In this document: piece by piece, positions 1-9,140 of the stretch
How the letters are laid out: the number at the start of each line of letters is the position of its first letter
Position numbering within the stretch: position 1 is the stretch's first letter
Assembly: GCF_000349205.1 (NCBI RefSeq)
Contig: NZ_APHR01000051.1
Span: 1 to 33,683, forward strand
Direction: 5' to 3'
DNA: 33,683 nucleotides
Source: Methylophaga lonarensis MPL
GTDB taxonomy: Bacteria; Pseudomonadota; Gammaproteobacteria; Nitrosococcales; Methylophagaceae
The notes under the pieces: generated by a model
Database searches by the model: none
What the model was told of the DNA's origin: nothing
The model's input: only the letters and a program-made list of their open reading frames with translations
Made by a program: the position numbers and the translations under genes

Positions 1-578
1 TCAGGGTCGTTGCAGAGGCTGCCGATGGCGCCGAAGCCTATCAACTGTATCGCCAGCATCATCCCGATATTGTGGTCATGGATATTTCACTGCCGGGACA
101 AAGCGGTTTGAAGGCACTGGACAGAATTCGTCAGTTAGATGCTGATGCTCGGATCGTGGTATTCAGCATGCATCAAAACCTGGTATTTGTTGCTCAGGCA
201 CGACGTGCTGGCGCCATGGCCTACATCACCAAAAGCAGTGATCCTCACATGCTGATAAGAGCTATTTTTGATGCTTTTGAAGGCAAGCACAGCCTGAGCC
301 CAGACATTGCCATGGCTCTAGCCGTAGAACAACCAGGCGAACAACAGGCACTGTTGGAACAGCTGACCGTGCGAGAATTTGAAGTGTTAAGGTTGTTGCT
401 GGAAACCAAAACAGCCCAGCAAATCAGTGAAATATTGAATATCAGCCCCAAAACCGTTGCTAACGCCCATTACATTATCAAACGTAAATTGGGCGTCAGC
501 AGCGATATTGAGCTGACCCGTCTCGGTATCAGATTGCAGTTGGTCAACCTCACCGATCTGACAGAAGAGGCGGATTAG
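1..578 (+). CDS. NarL/FixJ-family response regulator, 5' end outside window
   Basis: This is the 3' part of a DNA-binding two-component response regulator. The open frame runs in from the window edge (frame beginning at base 3), so the true start lies upstream; the internal GTG at 72 is not a real start because receiver-domain sequence precedes it. The receiver shows the phospho-acceptor Asp in VVMDISLPG, the switch Ser in VVFSMH and the conserved Lys in AYITKSS. A LuxR-type helix-turn-helix follows (LTVREFEVLRLL, then ISPKTVANAHYIIKRKLG). A partner sensor kinase is probably upstream, outside the window. The gene converges on ahpF with a 12-bp gap. The family is clear; the signal and the target genes cannot be read from the sequence. 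Confidence 0.9.
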   Translation, partial: RVVAEAADGAEAYQLYRQHHPDIVVMDISLPGQSGLKALDRIRQLDADARIVVFSMHQNLVFVAQARRAGAMAYITKSSDPHMLIRAIFDAFEGKHSLSPDIAMALAVEQPGEQQALLEQLTVREFEVLRLLLETKTAQQISEILNISPKTVANAHYIIKRKLGVSSDIELTRLGIRLQLVNLTDLTEEAD

Positions 579-590
579 TGGTTTACGCTA

Positions 591-2171
591 TCAAGCCGCG
601 GCGTCTTTTTTGACATCATCCTCAAAGTCATTACGAATCAGATAGTCAAAAGCACCCAGTGCAGCGCGAGCGCCCTCACCCATTGCCATGATGATCTGCT
701 TGTATGGGATGGTAGTCACATCACCTGCGGCAAAAACGCCTGGCAATGAGGTTGCACCGTGTGAGTCGATTTCGATCTCACCGTACTTGCTCAGCTCGAT
801 AGTGCCTTTGAGCCAATCCGTATTCGGAATCAGACCAATCTGAACAAACACACCTGCCACATCAACCACATGGCTTTCCTCGGTAGCACGATCCCTATAC
901 ACCAGACCATTCACTTTGCCATCAGCACCGGTAATTTCGGTGGTTTGTGCCCCGATAATCACTGTAACGTTAGACAGGCTGTGCAAACGTTTTTGCAAGA
1001 CAGCATCTGCTTTCAATTGATCAGCGTATTCGATCAGTGTGACATGACCGACAATACCGGCCAGATCGATCGCTGCCTCAACGCCTGAGTTACCACCACC
1101 GATGACGGCAACATGCTTGCCTTTGAATAATGGACCATCGCAATGCGGGCAGTAGGCAACCCCGTGACCACGATACTCGGACTCACCGGGAACACCTAAT
1201 TCACGCCAGCGGGCACCAGTGGCAATAATTACCGCTTTGCTGCTCAGTTTGGCACCGCTTTCCAGCTCAACTTCAACCATCTGACCATTTTTGCTCAGTT
1301 TGGCAGCGCGCTGTAAATGCATCACATCAATATCATAGGATTTGACGTGTTCTTCCAAGGCGGCAACCAACTTGGGCCCTTCGGTTTCCTTAATGGAAAT
1401 GAAGTTTTCAATCGCCAGCGTATCCATCACCTGACCGCCAAACCTTTCGGCAACGATACCGGTTCTGATGCCTTTGCGTGAGGCATAGATGGAGGCTGAT
1501 GCACCGGCAGGGCCACCACCAACAATCAACACATCAAAAGGCGCTTTCTGGCTGATTTTGTCAGCTTCACGTTTAATCGCACCGGTATCCAGTTTGCCAA
1601 TGATTTCAGGCAGGGTCATACGTCCCTGACCAAACTGCTGACCATTCAGATAAACAGTAGGTACCGCCATGATTTGCTTGGCTTCCACTTCTTCCTGATA
1701 CAAGGCACCATCAATCATTGTGTGACTGATATTCGGGTTGATTACCGACATCAGGTTCAGTGCCTGTACGACTTCAGGACAGTTTTGGCAGGACAATGAG
1801 ATATATGTCTCGAAGTGATATTCACCTTCAAGATTTTTAATCTGCTCAATCACTTCAGGCTCGGTCTTCATCGGATGGCCACCGGTGTGCAGCAGTGCCA
1901 GCACCAGAGAAGTGAACTCATGTCCCATCGGAATACCTGCAAACCGGATCTTTTCCTGCCCATTGGGCTGGTTGACTCGGAATGAAGGTTTGCGAGCGTC
2001 GTTCTCAGCGTCTGAAAAACTGACTTTGTCGGACATCTCGGCGATTTCCTGCAGCAGCTCACGCATTTCCTGTGATTTGTTGCCGTCATCGAGTGACGCA
2101 ACCAGCTCTACCGGACGCTTCAGGTTCTGCAGATAAGTTTTTAATTGTGCTGCGATATTTGCATCCAACAT
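591..2171 (-). CDS. ahpF: Alkyl hydroperoxide reductase subunit F (peroxiredoxin reductase)
   Basis: This cytoplasmic flavoprotein passes electrons from NAD(P)H through FAD and two disulfide centres to the peroxiredoxin AhpC. The 526 residues match the usual AhpF length (E. coli 521). The N-terminal tandem thioredoxin-fold domain carries the redox pair C128/C131 (SCQNCPEVV). The thioredoxin-reductase-like part has the FAD motif GGGPAG at about 218-223, the second redox pair C341/C344 ([11 protein letters not shown]) and the NAD(P)H-binding GGGNSG at about 358-363. All catalytic cysteines are present. The gene lies 123 bp downstream of ahpC on the same strand, with two hairpins in between, so it is probably expressed from the ahpC promoter at a lower level. 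Confidence 0.97.
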   Translation of the reverse strand: MLDANIAAQLKTYLQNLKRPVELVASLDDGNKSQEMRELLQEIAEMSDKVSFSDAENDARKPSFRVNQPNGQEKIRFAGIPMGHEFTSLVLALLHTGGHPMKTEPEVIEQIKNLEGEYHFETYISLSCQNCPEVVQALNLMSVINPNISHTMIDGALYQEEVEAKQIMAVPTVYLNGQQFGQGRMTLPEIIGKLDTGAIKREADKISQKAPFDVLIVGGGPAGASASIYASRKGIRTGIVAERFGGQVMDTLAIENFISIKETEGPKLVAALEEHVKSYDIDVMHLQRAAKLSKNGQMVEVELESGAKLSSKAVIIATGARWRELGVPGESEYRGHGVAYCPHCDGPLFKGKHVAVIGGGNSGVEAAIDLAGIVGHVTLIEYADQLKADAVLQKRLHSLSNVTVIIGAQTTEITGADGKVNGLVYRDRATEESHVVDVAGVFVQIGLIPNTDWLKGTIELSKYGEIEIDSHGATSLPGVFAAGDVTTIPYKQIIMAMGEGARAALGAFDYLIRNDFEDDVKKDAAA

Positions 2172-2210
2172 AAGACACCTGCCTAAGTGATATCAATAAT
2201 TCGGGGGAGT

Positions 2211-2277
2211 GTTGTCTGCCTCGCAGACAACATTGCATGTTTCAAGCTTGGACAGCTGCCCGACGGGGCAACTGTCC
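2211..2277 (-). other. Two hairpins between ahpC and ahpF
   Basis: Two stem-loops lie in the ahpC-ahpF gap. The first after ahpC (2250-2277) pairs GGACAG with CTGTCC, then, past one C/A mismatch, TGCCC with GGGCA around a GACG loop. The second (2211-2231) is a perfect 9-bp stem, GTTGTCTGC/GCAGACAAC, with a 3-nt loop. Neither is followed by a T-run on the minus strand, so they look more like attenuators or mRNA-processing and stability elements than full terminators. A partial block would give more AhpC than AhpF, as the enzyme system needs. The structures are seen directly; the role is inferred. Confidence 0.55.
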
Positions 2278-2294
2278 ACATGCCTGATACAGGT

Positions 2295-2861
2295 TTAGAT
2301 CTTGCCAACCAGATCCAGTGATGGAGAAAGTGTTTCTTCACCTGGCTGCCATGAAGCCGGGCAAACTTCACCATCATGTGAAGCAACGTATTGAGCCGCT
2401 TGGATCTTGCGAACCAGTTCTTTGGCGCTACGACCAATACCCAGATCGTGAACTTCACAGACCTTGATGACGCCTTCTGGATCAACCACGAAAGTACCAC
2501 GCAGTGCCAGACCTTCTTCTTCGATCATCACTTCAAAGTTACGGCTGATTGCACCAGTCGGATCACCCAGCATTGGGAAGTTGATCTTCTTGATGGTGTC
2601 AGACGCATCGTGCCACGCTTTGTGCGTGAAGTGTGTGTCTGTAGAAACTGAGTAAACTTCAACACCCATTTCTTGCAGTTTTGCATAGTGGTCAGCCAGA
2701 TCACCCAGTTCAGTCGGGCAAACGAAAGTGAAGTCAGCTGGGTAGAAGAAAAATACAGACCACTTGCCTTTGACATCTGCATCAGTCACAGGCATGAATT
2801 CGCCTTTGTGGTAAGCAGTTGTTTTAAAAGGTTTGATTTCAGTATTGATCAGTGTTGACAT
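2295..2861 (-). CDS. ahpC: Alkyl hydroperoxide reductase subunit C (2-Cys peroxiredoxin)
   Basis: This typical 2-Cys peroxiredoxin reduces hydrogen peroxide, organic hydroperoxides and peroxynitrite, and is recycled by AhpF. I chose the ATG at 2861, giving 188 residues (E. coli 187), because an AAAGGAG ribosome site lies just upstream and the protein then starts [12 protein letters not shown] like the family; a frame 8 codons longer has no such support. The peroxidatic cysteine is C48 ([11 protein letters not shown]) and the resolving cysteine C167 (GEVCPASW). The C-terminus SLDLVGKI is typical. A strong sigma-70-type promoter precedes the gene, and ahpF follows on the same strand. Confidence 0.98.
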   Translation of the reverse strand: MSTLINTEIKPFKTTAYHKGEFMPVTDADVKGKWSVFFFYPADFTFVCPTELGDLADHYAKLQEMGVEVYSVSTDTHFTHKAWHDASDTIKKINFPMLGDPTGAISRNFEVMIEEEGLALRGTFVVDPEGVIKVCEVHDLGIGRSAKELVRKIQAAQYVASHDGEVCPASWQPGEETLSPSLDLVGKI

Positions 2862-2899
2862 GGTTAACTCCTTTAAAGTTGTCATTAGTGACGTTAGGC

Positions 2900-2928
2900 A
2901 TTCTAGGGTGGGTGTATCATCTAGTCAA
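2900..2928 (-). promoter_or_regulatory. ahpC promoter (sigma-70 type)
   Basis: On the minus strand, a -35 TTGACT (2928-2923) and a -10 TAGAAT (2905-2900) are separated by exactly 17 bp, about 40 bp upstream of the ahpC start codon. Both boxes are near consensus. Confidence 0.75.
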
Positions 2929-2939
2929 ACGAATAAAAT

Positions 2940-2981
2940 CTATTGATATAATCGCCTTTTGCGATTATTCATCATCAATAG
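2940..2981. promoter_or_regulatory. Extended dyad upstream of the ahpC -35 box
   Basis: Two nested inverted repeats occur here: CTATTGAT (2940-2947) with ATCAATAG (2974-2981), and ATAATCGC (2948-2955) with GCGATTAT (2961-2968). They sit just upstream of the ahpC -35 box, where an activator would bind. OxyR is the obvious candidate for ahpC, but the spaced ATAG/CTAT elements of its consensus are not cleanly matched. As RNA on the minus strand it also forms a stem followed by ATTTTATT, so it could end bioA transcription. Confidence 0.4.
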
Positions 2982-3018
2982 TCAAAACAACGTTGACCGC
3001 AGCCGATCAGCCGTATTT

Positions 3019-4326
3019 TCAGCCGGTCCGCTTTTGACGTACTTCCAATGCCTCAACTATTGCGGTGATGGCAAGACACAGCTGCCGCAACTCAGCTGAT
3101 TCGATAATATAAGGCGGCATGATGTAGATAAGATTACGAAACGGTCGAATCCATACACCCTGCTCCACAATAAACGCTGGCAACCAGTCCATATGCTCCC
3201 AAACAGGTGCCACCAGCTCGACCACGCCGATAGCGCCTTTGACCCGCACATCGTTGACTATTGAAGAATTGTTCAATTGACTCAGTTCTGCTTTGAGTTG
3301 TGTTTCGATGGCGGTTACGCGTGATTGCCAATCGCTTTCCTGCAGCAAATCAATGCTGGCACTGGCCACGGCGCAAGCCAGTGGGTTGCCCATAAAGGTC
3401 GGACCATGCATCAACACACCAGCACCATCGGCAGCAATGCCAGAAGCCACCCGGTCATTGCACAATACCGCTGCCAGCGTCATGTAGCCGCCGGTCAAGG
3501 CTTTACCAAGACAAAGAATATCCGGCACGATGCCGGCCTGTTCATAAGCAAACAAACTGCCGGTTCGGCCAAACCCAGTGGCGATTTCGTCAAAAATCAG
3601 CAACAAATCAAACTCATCACACAACTGACGTAACTGGCGCAAATATTCCGGGCAATAAAAACGCATACCGCCTGCGCCCTGCACCAGTGGTTCAACAATC
3701 ACAGCTGCCAGTTCGTGTTGATGTTGTTCAATCAATTGCCGGTAAGGATCGATCATTTCAGCGCGCCAGTCGGCATCGTCACGACACTCAGGGGCTGGGG
3801 CAAAGATATGCTGCGGCAGTACCTTGGCAAACATGCTGTGCATGCCATTCACCGGATCACACACTGACATCGCGCCAAAGGTATCGCCGTGATAACCACT
3901 GCGCAAACTCAGCAGTTTTTGCCTGTGACGGCCGGTGGTAAAGCTGTATTGCAGCGCCATTTTAATGGCCACCTCAACAGACACCGAGCCCGAATCCGCC
4001 AGAAAAACATACTGCAGGGAATCATCGGTCATATTCACCAAACGCTGCGCCAGGCTCACCGCCGGTGAATGGGTCAAACCGCCGAACATCACATGCGACA
4101 TCTGATCGATTTGCTGTTTCGCCGCGAGATTCAGTTTGGGATGGTTGTAACCGTGAATCGCTGACCACCACGACGACATGCCGTCAATGATCTTTCTGCC
4201 ATCCATCAGCTGTAAATGGACACCCTGTGCAGAACTGACCACATGCATGGGTGAGGGATGTTTGACACTGGTGTATGGATGCCAAAGATGTTTGGCATCC
4301 AGTTTGAGAAGTTCATCTTGATTCAT
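3019..4326 (-). CDS. bioA: Adenosylmethionine-8-amino-7-oxononanoate aminotransferase
   Basis: BioA is the PLP enzyme that converts KAPA to DAPA in biotin synthesis, using S-adenosylmethionine as amino donor. From the ATG at 4326 it has 435 residues (E. coli 429). Diagnostic stretches are HLWHPYTS near the N-terminus, GMSSWWSAIHGYNHP at about 49-63, SGYHGDTFGAMSV, FDEIATGFGRTG with the PLP-contacting Asp at 246, the Schiff-base lysine K275 (CLGKALTGG) and HGPTFMGNPLAC. A TTG three codons upstream is possible, but the ATG is preferred; neither has a clear ribosome site. No other bio gene is adjacent, so this is a bioA separated from any bioBFCD operon. Confidence 0.96.
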   Translation of the reverse strand: MNQDELLKLDAKHLWHPYTSVKHPSPMHVVSSAQGVHLQLMDGRKIIDGMSSWWSAIHGYNHPKLNLAAKQQIDQMSHVMFGGLTHSPAVSLAQRLVNMTDDSLQYVFLADSGSVSVEVAIKMALQYSFTTGRHRQKLLSLRSGYHGDTFGAMSVCDPVNGMHSMFAKVLPQHIFAPAPECRDDADWRAEMIDPYRQLIEQHQHELAAVIVEPLVQGAGGMRFYCPEYLRQLRQLCDEFDLLLIFDEIATGFGRTGSLFAYEQAGIVPDILCLGKALTGGYMTLAAVLCNDRVASGIAADGAGVLMHGPTFMGNPLACAVASASIDLLQESDWQSRVTAIETQLKAELSQLNNSSIVNDVRVKGAIGVVELVAPVWEHMDWLPAFIVEQGVWIRPFRNLIYIMPPYIIESAELRQLCLAITAIVEALEVRQKRTG

Positions 4327-4351
4327 GACAGCCAATCATACAGATTTGCTG

Positions 4352-4373
4352 GGCCTGCAGCTTGATGCAGGCC
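4352..4373 (-). terminator. Hairpin between the A-type carrier gene and bioA
   Basis: A perfect 8-bp GC-rich stem (GGCCTGCA/TGCAGGCC) with a 6-nt loop lies 11 bp past the stop of the A-type carrier gene and about 25 bp before the bioA start. No T-run follows, so termination may be partial or Rho-assisted. Confidence 0.45.
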
Positions 4374-4383
4374 AGAAAGCAGG

Positions 4384-4710
4384 TTATTTGGTAACGCTGA
4401 AACTCTCACCACAACCACATTCTGAGGTGACGTTCGGGTTACGGAATTTAAAACTTTGATTCAGTCCTTCACGAACAAAATCAAGCTCCATACCATCCAG
4501 TAATGGCAAGCTGTCCGAATCGACCACCACTTTGACATTGTCCTGCTCGATCACCACGTCGCTGTCGGCAACGCTCTCGGCATAATCAAGCGCATAGCTG
4601 TAACCAGAGCAACCACTTTTTACCACGCCAATTCTCAGACCAACACCAGAACCACGCTTGGTCACCATATCCTGCACACGTTTCACGGCAGATTCTGTCA
4701 AAGTAATCAT
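4384..4710 (-). CDS. A-type iron-sulfur cluster carrier (IscA/ErpA/SufA family)
   Basis: This small HesB/IscA-family protein accepts and delivers Fe-S clusters. The ATG at 4710 gives 108 residues and is preferred over a GTG at 4719 because AGGTGA, which includes the stop of the preceding desulfurase gene, lies at a good ribosome-site distance. The three conserved cysteines are present: C34 (KSGCSGYSY) and C98 and C100 (SECGCGESF). It is the last gene of the iscR-desulfurase-carrier unit and lies 5 bp past the desulfurase stop. Whether it is functionally IscA, ErpA or SufA cannot be decided from sequence alone; the operon position favours IscA. Confidence 0.93.
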   Translation of the reverse strand: MITLTESAVKRVQDMVTKRGSGVGLRIGVVKSGCSGYSYALDYAESVADSDVVIEQDNVKVVVDSDSLPLLDGMELDFVREGLNQSFKFRNPNVTSECGCGESFSVTK

Positions 4711-4715
4711 TCTGT

Positions 4716-5858
4716 TCACCTGTTCATTAAGTGGCTGAATCGATTGGCTTCCTTGGCTATCGCCTCAGCCAGGCGTTCAATTTCATCGATAGTGTTATCA
4801 GCCGAAACACTCACTCTTACCGCCCCCAGTGCGGTCAAATCATCAATGCCCATGGCTGTCAGCACATGGCTGGGTGTTTGTTGCCCTGTGCCACATGCTG
4901 AACCACTGGAAACAGAAAAGCCTTGTCGATCCAGTGCCATCAGCAAGCTATCTGAGTCATACCCCTGCAAGGCAAAAAATACCGTATTGGGCAAACGCTC
5001 AGCATGTTCTGCAAATATTGTGACGCCCGGCAATACTTTCAAGCGCTGTTCGAGCGTATCTCGTAGCTCACGGCAATGCTTGTCATAGTGCTCAAGTGTC
5101 TGACGGGCATGATCAGCTGCGACTCCAAAACCAACAATAGCAGCCACGTTTTCAGTGCCACTGCGATGATCATCTTCCTGACCGCCGCCCAAGATAAAGG
5201 CAGGCCAGTCGATTGACTTGTCGACAATCAGCGCGCCGATGCCCTTGGGGCCACCCATTTTATGCGCCGACAAACTCATCAATTGCACGCCCAGCTGTCT
5301 AAAATCAACGGGGATCTTGCCAACTGCCTGAACCGCATCGGTATGCATCGGGATCTGCCGCTGCTTACATAAAGCCGCAAGCGTTGCCACCGGTTGCAAA
5401 CTGCCTGTTTCGTTATTGGCCAGCATCACTGAAACCAGACGTGTTTGGGGACTCATCATGGTTTGAGCTGCCTCAACCGCCACAACGCCCTGATCGCTTA
5501 CCGGCATTTTCAGTACAGTAAAGCCATGTTTTTGCAGGCGATACACCGGCTCAAGTACAGCAGGATGTTCCGTCGGATTTATCAGTAACTCACCGTCGCT
5601 GAATTGCTCACGAAGACCGGCAAATACTTGATTGTTGGATTCCGTACCACCGCTGGTAAAAATGACTTGAGCAGGTTCGACATTCACCAGATCGGCCACT
5701 TGTTGCCGAGCCGTGTCCATGGCGGATTTGCCAAACCGGCCAAATCGATGACTGCTGGAGGGATTGCCCTGCTGCTGCCGCAGATAAGGCATCATGGCGT
5801 CAAGCACGCCCTCGCTCAGACCGGTGCCGGCGTTGTGATCCAGATAGCTGAAAGCCAT
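4716..5858 (-). CDS. Cysteine desulfurase (NifS/IscS family)
   Basis: This PLP enzyme removes sulfur from cysteine and holds it as a persulfide for Fe-S assembly. It shows YLDHNAG near the start (the family usually has YLDN.AT), the PLP His in [28 protein letters not shown], the PLP lysine K200 ([12 protein letters not shown]) and the active-site C322 (SSGSACGTG). I chose the ATG at 5858 (380 residues), which starts just before the conserved fold; a TTG at 5879 overlapping the iscR stop would add 7 unconserved residues. Neither start has a strong ribosome site. The next gene in this direction is the A-type carrier; no iscU scaffold, hscBA or fdx gene follows, so this is not a complete isc operon. 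A divergent second copy (iscS2-like) is possible. Confidence 0.93.
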   Translation of the reverse strand: MAFSYLDHNAGTGLSEGVLDAMMPYLRQQQGNPSSSHRFGRFGKSAMDTARQQVADLVNVEPAQVIFTSGGTESNNQVFAGLREQFSDGELLINPTEHPAVLEPVYRLQKHGFTVLKMPVSDQGVVAVEAAQTMMSPQTRLVSVMLANNETGSLQPVATLAALCKQRQIPMHTDAVQAVGKIPVDFRQLGVQLMSLSAHKMGGPKGIGALIVDKSIDWPAFILGGGQEDDHRSGTENVAAIVGFGVAADHARQTLEHYDKHCRELRDTLEQRLKVLPGVTIFAEHAERLPNTVFFALQGYDSDSLLMALDRQGFSVSSGSACGTGQQTPSHVLTAMGIDDLTALGAVRVSVSADNTIDEIERLAEAIAKEANRFSHLMNR

Positions 5859-5875
5859 AGCGCTAGCGACAGCCG

Positions 5876-6328
5876 TCAACCCACATCAAAACGGATGACT
5901 TTTTCTTTGGAGGGCTGACGATTTTTTTCGTAGTTGCTGACCACTTCAGCAAGACTGATGCCGGCCAGGTAAACACGAATCTGGTCACTCAGGCTTTGCC
6001 ATAATTCATGGCTCAGGCACTGTTCATCACCATGACAGTTATGACGACCTTCACACTGGGTGCTGTCAACTTTTTCATCAACTGCGGAAATGACATCCAG
6101 CACGGTGATCTGCGCAGCCGAACGACTCAGACGGTAACCACCGCCGGGGCCACGCGAACTGCTGACCAGTCCTTGCTTGCGCAAGCGGGCGAACAGCTGT
6201 TCAAGGTATGACAGTGATATGCCTTGTCGCTCGGAAATATCCGCCAGTGTGATTGCCCCAACGCCGTAGTTGAGACTCAGATCCAGCATGGCAGTAACCG
6301 CGTAGCGGCCTTTGGTAGTCAGACGCAT
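5876..6328 (-). CDS. iscR: Fe-S cluster regulator IscR (Rrf2 family)
   Basis: IscR is a [2Fe-2S] winged-helix transcription factor that represses its own operon when clusters are plentiful. The 150-residue protein begins [17 protein letters not shown], has the DNA-recognition region [18 protein letters not shown] and the wing [11 protein letters not shown], and keeps the cluster ligands C92, C98, C104 and H107 at the same positions as E. coli IscR. It lies between cysE and the cysteine desulfurase; its TGA overlaps a possible TTG start of the desulfurase. A near-consensus type-1 IscR site stands 40-60 bp upstream, supporting autoregulation. Confidence 0.96.
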   Translation of the reverse strand: MRLTTKGRYAVTAMLDLSLNYGVGAITLADISERQGISLSYLEQLFARLRKQGLVSSSRGPGGGYRLSRSAAQITVLDVISAVDEKVDSTQCEGRHNCHGDEQCLSHELWQSLSDQIRVYLAGISLAEVVSNYEKNRQPSKEKVIRFDVG

Positions 6329-6365
6329 GACACTTTCCGAAATAAATCAATCATGCAAGTTTTTC

Positions 6366-6390
6366 ATGTCCGACTATTTTAGTCAACTTT
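6366..6390 (-). promoter_or_regulatory. Predicted IscR type-1 operator upstream of iscR
   Basis: Read on the minus strand, this 25-bp segment contains AGTTGACTAAAATAGTCGG, matching the type-1 IscR consensus ATASYYGACTRWWWYAGTCRRSTAT at about 22 of 25 positions by hand alignment, including both GACT/AGTC half-sites. A TTGACT -35 element lies inside it. It overlaps the last codons of cysE, so iscR appears to have its own promoter within the cysE tail. The fit to the E. coli consensus is from memory. Confidence 0.75.
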
Positions 6391-7164
6391 TGTATCTGAC
6401 TGCCGTTCCAACTCACAATCGTCCAGTTCTGGTAGCTCCATATCAGGGATTTCCCCGCCAAGCCGCTTGATCGTGCCGCACAGTGTGTCCACGCGTTTAT
6501 CCATGGCGTGAATGTGTTCGATCAAGCCATGAATCGCTGTAGCAACCGGGTCTGAAGACTGGCCTGAAGTACCATAAGCATCAAAGCCCACGGATTGGGC
6601 CAGTTTTTCCTGTGCCAGTTCATCAGCTGTTTTTTTGCGTACTACTCTGCCTGGTACACCGACTATGGTGCCGCCGGCTTCTACATCTTTAACAACAACC
6701 GCGTTGGAACCCACCCGAGCGCCATCATGCAGCCGAATCGGGCCCAACACCTTGGCACCGGCACCCACAACGACGTTGTTGCCAAGCGTAGGATGGCGCT
6801 TGCCCTCTTTCCAGGAAGTCCCGCCCAGGGTAACGCCGTGATACAAGGTGCAGTCATCCCCGATTTCGGCGGTTTCACCGATCACAACTCCCATGCCATG
6901 GTCGATAAAAAAACGACGACCAATCTTTGCGCCCGGATGAATTTCAATACCCGTCAGCCAGCGGCCAATGGTAGAAATAAATCTCGCCAGCCAATACCAG
7001 CGATGTTGCCAGAGCCAGTGACTGAAACGATGCAATTGCACCGCGTGAACGCCAGGGTAAGTAGTAATAATCTCAAAGACATTTCTCGCCGCGGGATCGC
7101 GATCAAATACGCACACAACATCTTCTTTAATCCGTTGCCAGACCGTGACTTTTTGTTGTGTCAT
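6379..7164 (-). CDS. cysE: Serine O-acetyltransferase
   Basis: CysE makes O-acetylserine from serine and acetyl-CoA, the committed step of cysteine synthesis. It has 261 residues, with an N-terminal helical part ([32 protein letters not shown]) and then a left-handed beta-helix of hexapeptide repeats including the signature [48 protein letters not shown] and [10 protein letters not shown]. Its ATG overlaps the trmJ stop (ATGA). Adjacency to iscR makes sense because cysteine is the sulfur source for the desulfurase, and trmJ-cysE-iscR is a recurrent order in gammaproteobacteria. The C-terminal tail is acidic and rich in Glu/Asp. Confidence 0.95.
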   Translation of the reverse strand: MTQQKVTVWQRIKEDVVCVFDRDPAARNVFEIITTYPGVHAVQLHRFSHWLWQHRWYWLARFISTIGRWLTGIEIHPGAKIGRRFFIDHGMGVVIGETAEIGDDCTLYHGVTLGGTSWKEGKRHPTLGNNVVVGAGAKVLGPIRLHDGARVGSNAVVVKDVEAGGTIVGVPGRVVRKKTADELAQEKLAQSVGFDAYGTSGQSSDPVATAIHGLIEHIHAMDKRVDTLCGTIKRLGGEIPDMELPELDDCELERQSDTKVD

Positions 7165-7892
7165 TTTAATGTCCTCGCTTTAGTTTCTGCTGCTCGCAAA
7201 ATGCCATGCAGAATTTGTAACTCATTACGATCCAAATCTGCACGATTGAACAGGCGACGAATTCTTCGCATCAGGTAACGTGGATTCTCCGGATCCAGAA
7301 ACCCTATGGCCGTCAAAGATCGCTCAAAGTGATCATAAAGATGTGACAAATCCTCGGCGTGAATCGCTTCACGCTGCTCACCGATACGACCGGTGTGTAC
7401 TTCCGGGTTAAAGCTCATTCGAAGCTCATAGGCCATCACCTGCACCGCTGCTGCCAGATTCAGTGAACTGTAGTCCGGATTTGCCGGGATATTAATCAGC
7501 TTGTGACAGTTATCCAGTTCTTCATTGGACAGACCGGAATGTTCACGACCAAAAACAATCGCAATCTCGGCATCATCGTCGTATTGCGTCAAGTCGTGAA
7601 CCGCTTCTCGTGGGTTCATCACCGGTACCGGCAAATGTCGTAGACGGGCACTCATGCCATAGACTTGCCGACAGCCCTTGATTGCATCTTCCAGACTATC
7701 ATGGACCTGCGCCAAAGCCAGCACATCATCCGCCCCAGACGCTCGTGCTGTTGCTTCTGCACTCGGGTAAATCTTGGGCGACACCAGACGCAGCGATGCC
7801 AGCCCCATGGTTTTCATGGCTCGTGCCGATGCACCAATATTGCCGGGATGCGTTGTGCCAACCAGCACAAAACGAATTTTCTGCATCAGCAT
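7161..7892 (-). CDS. trmJ: tRNA (cytidine/uridine-2'-O)-methyltransferase TrmJ
   Basis: TrmJ is a SPOUT-class enzyme that 2'-O-methylates position 32 of several tRNAs using SAM. Its 243 residues show the family start [20 protein letters not shown], the middle motif [14 protein letters not shown] and the knot motif [19 protein letters not shown], with a C-terminal helical extension ([21 protein letters not shown]) as in E. coli TrmJ. An AAGGA ribosome site about 10 bp upstream supports the ATG at 7892; a second ATG lies two codons later. The start overlaps the queA stop by 7 bp and the end overlaps cysE by 4 bp, indicating translational coupling. Confidence 0.95.
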   Translation of the reverse strand: MLMQKIRFVLVGTTHPGNIGASARAMKTMGLASLRLVSPKIYPSAEATARASGADDVLALAQVHDSLEDAIKGCRQVYGMSARLRHLPVPVMNPREAVHDLTQYDDDAEIAIVFGREHSGLSNEELDNCHKLINIPANPDYSSLNLAAAVQVMAYELRMSFNPEVHTGRIGEQREAIHAEDLSHLYDHFERSLTAIGFLDPENPRYLMRRIRRLFNRADLDRNELQILHGILRAAETKARTLK

Positions 7893-8923
7893 GCTGAACT
7901 GTTCCTTGTGATAAACATGGCATCACCATAACTGAAAAAGCGATAGCGTTCTGCAACCGCATGCTGGTATGCACCAAGAATATGATCGCGTCCGGCAAAT
8001 GCCGACACCAGCATCAACAAAGTCGATTCAGACAGGTGAAAATTGGTCACCATGGCATCAACCGAACGAAAACGATAGCCGGGGTAAATAAAAATATCGG
8101 TTTCACCCTGATACGGCTCGATTTGTCCTGATAAAGACGCCGATTCCAGCGCGCGAACGCTGGTTGTCCCGACCGCAATCACTCGACCGCCGCTTGCTCT
8201 CGCTGCTCTGACCTGCTGGCAAACGGTTTCTGTCACCTCCAGCCACTCGGAATGCATTTGATGCTCAGTGATATTTTCAACCCTGACAGGTTGAAAGGTG
8301 CCAGCACCCACATGCAAAGTCACCTCGGCACGTTCGATACCCATAGCATCGATCTGTGCCAATAACTTTTCATCAAAATGCAATCCGGCTGTCGGTGCTG
8401 CCACCGCGCCAGCCTCTCGGGCATAGACAGTCTGATAACGGTGCAGATCGGCAGCATCCACCTCACGCTCTATATAGGGTGGTAACGGCATACGACCATG
8501 TTGTTCCAATGCCGCCAATACCGAACTGACATTCAAAAACTGCAGCTCAAACAGTGCATCCTGACGGCCCAGCACCTCAACATCCAACGCTTGTTCCAGT
8601 TTCAGCCTGCGTCCCGGCGCCGGAGATTTGCTGCTACGAACATGCGCCAATGCACGTTGATCATCAATGATGCGCTCAATCAACACCTCGACTTTGCCGC
8701 CACTGTCCTTATGCCCTAGCAAACGAGCCGGAATCACACGAGTATTATTGAAGACCAGCAAATCGTCCTTGGTCAGCAAACTCGGTAAATCAGCAAACAT
8801 CCGATCCGACAATGAACCCGAATCACCGTCAAGGCACAAAAGACGACTGGCGCCGCGTTCAGAACAAGGATATTGAGCTATCAACTCGTCAGGCAGGTCA
8901 AACTTGAAATCACTGGTTTTCAT
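7886..8923 (-). CDS. queA: S-adenosylmethionine:tRNA ribosyltransferase-isomerase
   Basis: QueA transfers the ribosyl part of SAM to preQ1 in the tRNA anticodon, making epoxyqueuosine. The 345 residues are the usual length, with the start [24 protein letters not shown], then [45 protein letters not shown] followed by [15 protein letters not shown] and [18 protein letters not shown], all QueA signatures. It is the first gene of the queA-trmJ-cysE-iscR string. No tgt is in view, although tgt often follows queA elsewhere. I could not find a convincing promoter in the 217 bp upstream. Confidence 0.96.
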   Translation of the reverse strand: MKTSDFKFDLPDELIAQYPCSERGASRLLCLDGDSGSLSDRMFADLPSLLTKDDLLVFNNTRVIPARLLGHKDSGGKVEVLIERIIDDQRALAHVRSSKSPAPGRRLKLEQALDVEVLGRQDALFELQFLNVSSVLAALEQHGRMPLPPYIEREVDAADLHRYQTVYAREAGAVAAPTAGLHFDEKLLAQIDAMGIERAEVTLHVGAGTFQPVRVENITEHQMHSEWLEVTETVCQQVRAARASGGRVIAVGTTSVRALESASLSGQIEPYQGETDIFIYPGYRFRSVDAMVTNFHLSESTLLMLVSAFAGRDHILGAYQHAVAERYRFFSYGDAMFITRNSSAC

Positions 8924-9041
8924 GGCGGCATCATAACAGACATCGAAGTCGGCTCAGATGGGGGCCAAGACGATAAACTACAAGTGGCTGCAGACTGATT
9001 TTGGTCCAGCTATGCGCCTGTCAACCGTGTCTCAGGCTGTC

Positions 9042-9061
9042 TTGCCACAGATCTGTGGCAA
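9042..9061. repeat. Perfect 20-bp palindrome in the queA upstream region
   Basis: The arm TTGCCACAGA is followed immediately by its exact reverse complement, TCTGTGGCAA. It lies in the 217-bp gap between queA and the first copy of the duplicated membrane protein. With no loop it is more likely a dimeric protein-binding site than a terminator, and no T-run follows on either strand. Apart from this palindrome I see nothing definite in 8924-9140. Confidence 0.5.
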
Positions 9062-9140
9062 TATTCATGCGATTTTCTGGAATCAAACTCGGATCAGCCT
9101 CAACTGCACCAGCTGCATTACGGCCCCTGTATTAATTTAA

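Noticed and set aside
6595-7278. Plus-strand open frame of 227 codons across cysE and trmJ
   Set aside because: It is antisense to two clear genes and its translation has no recognisable motif.
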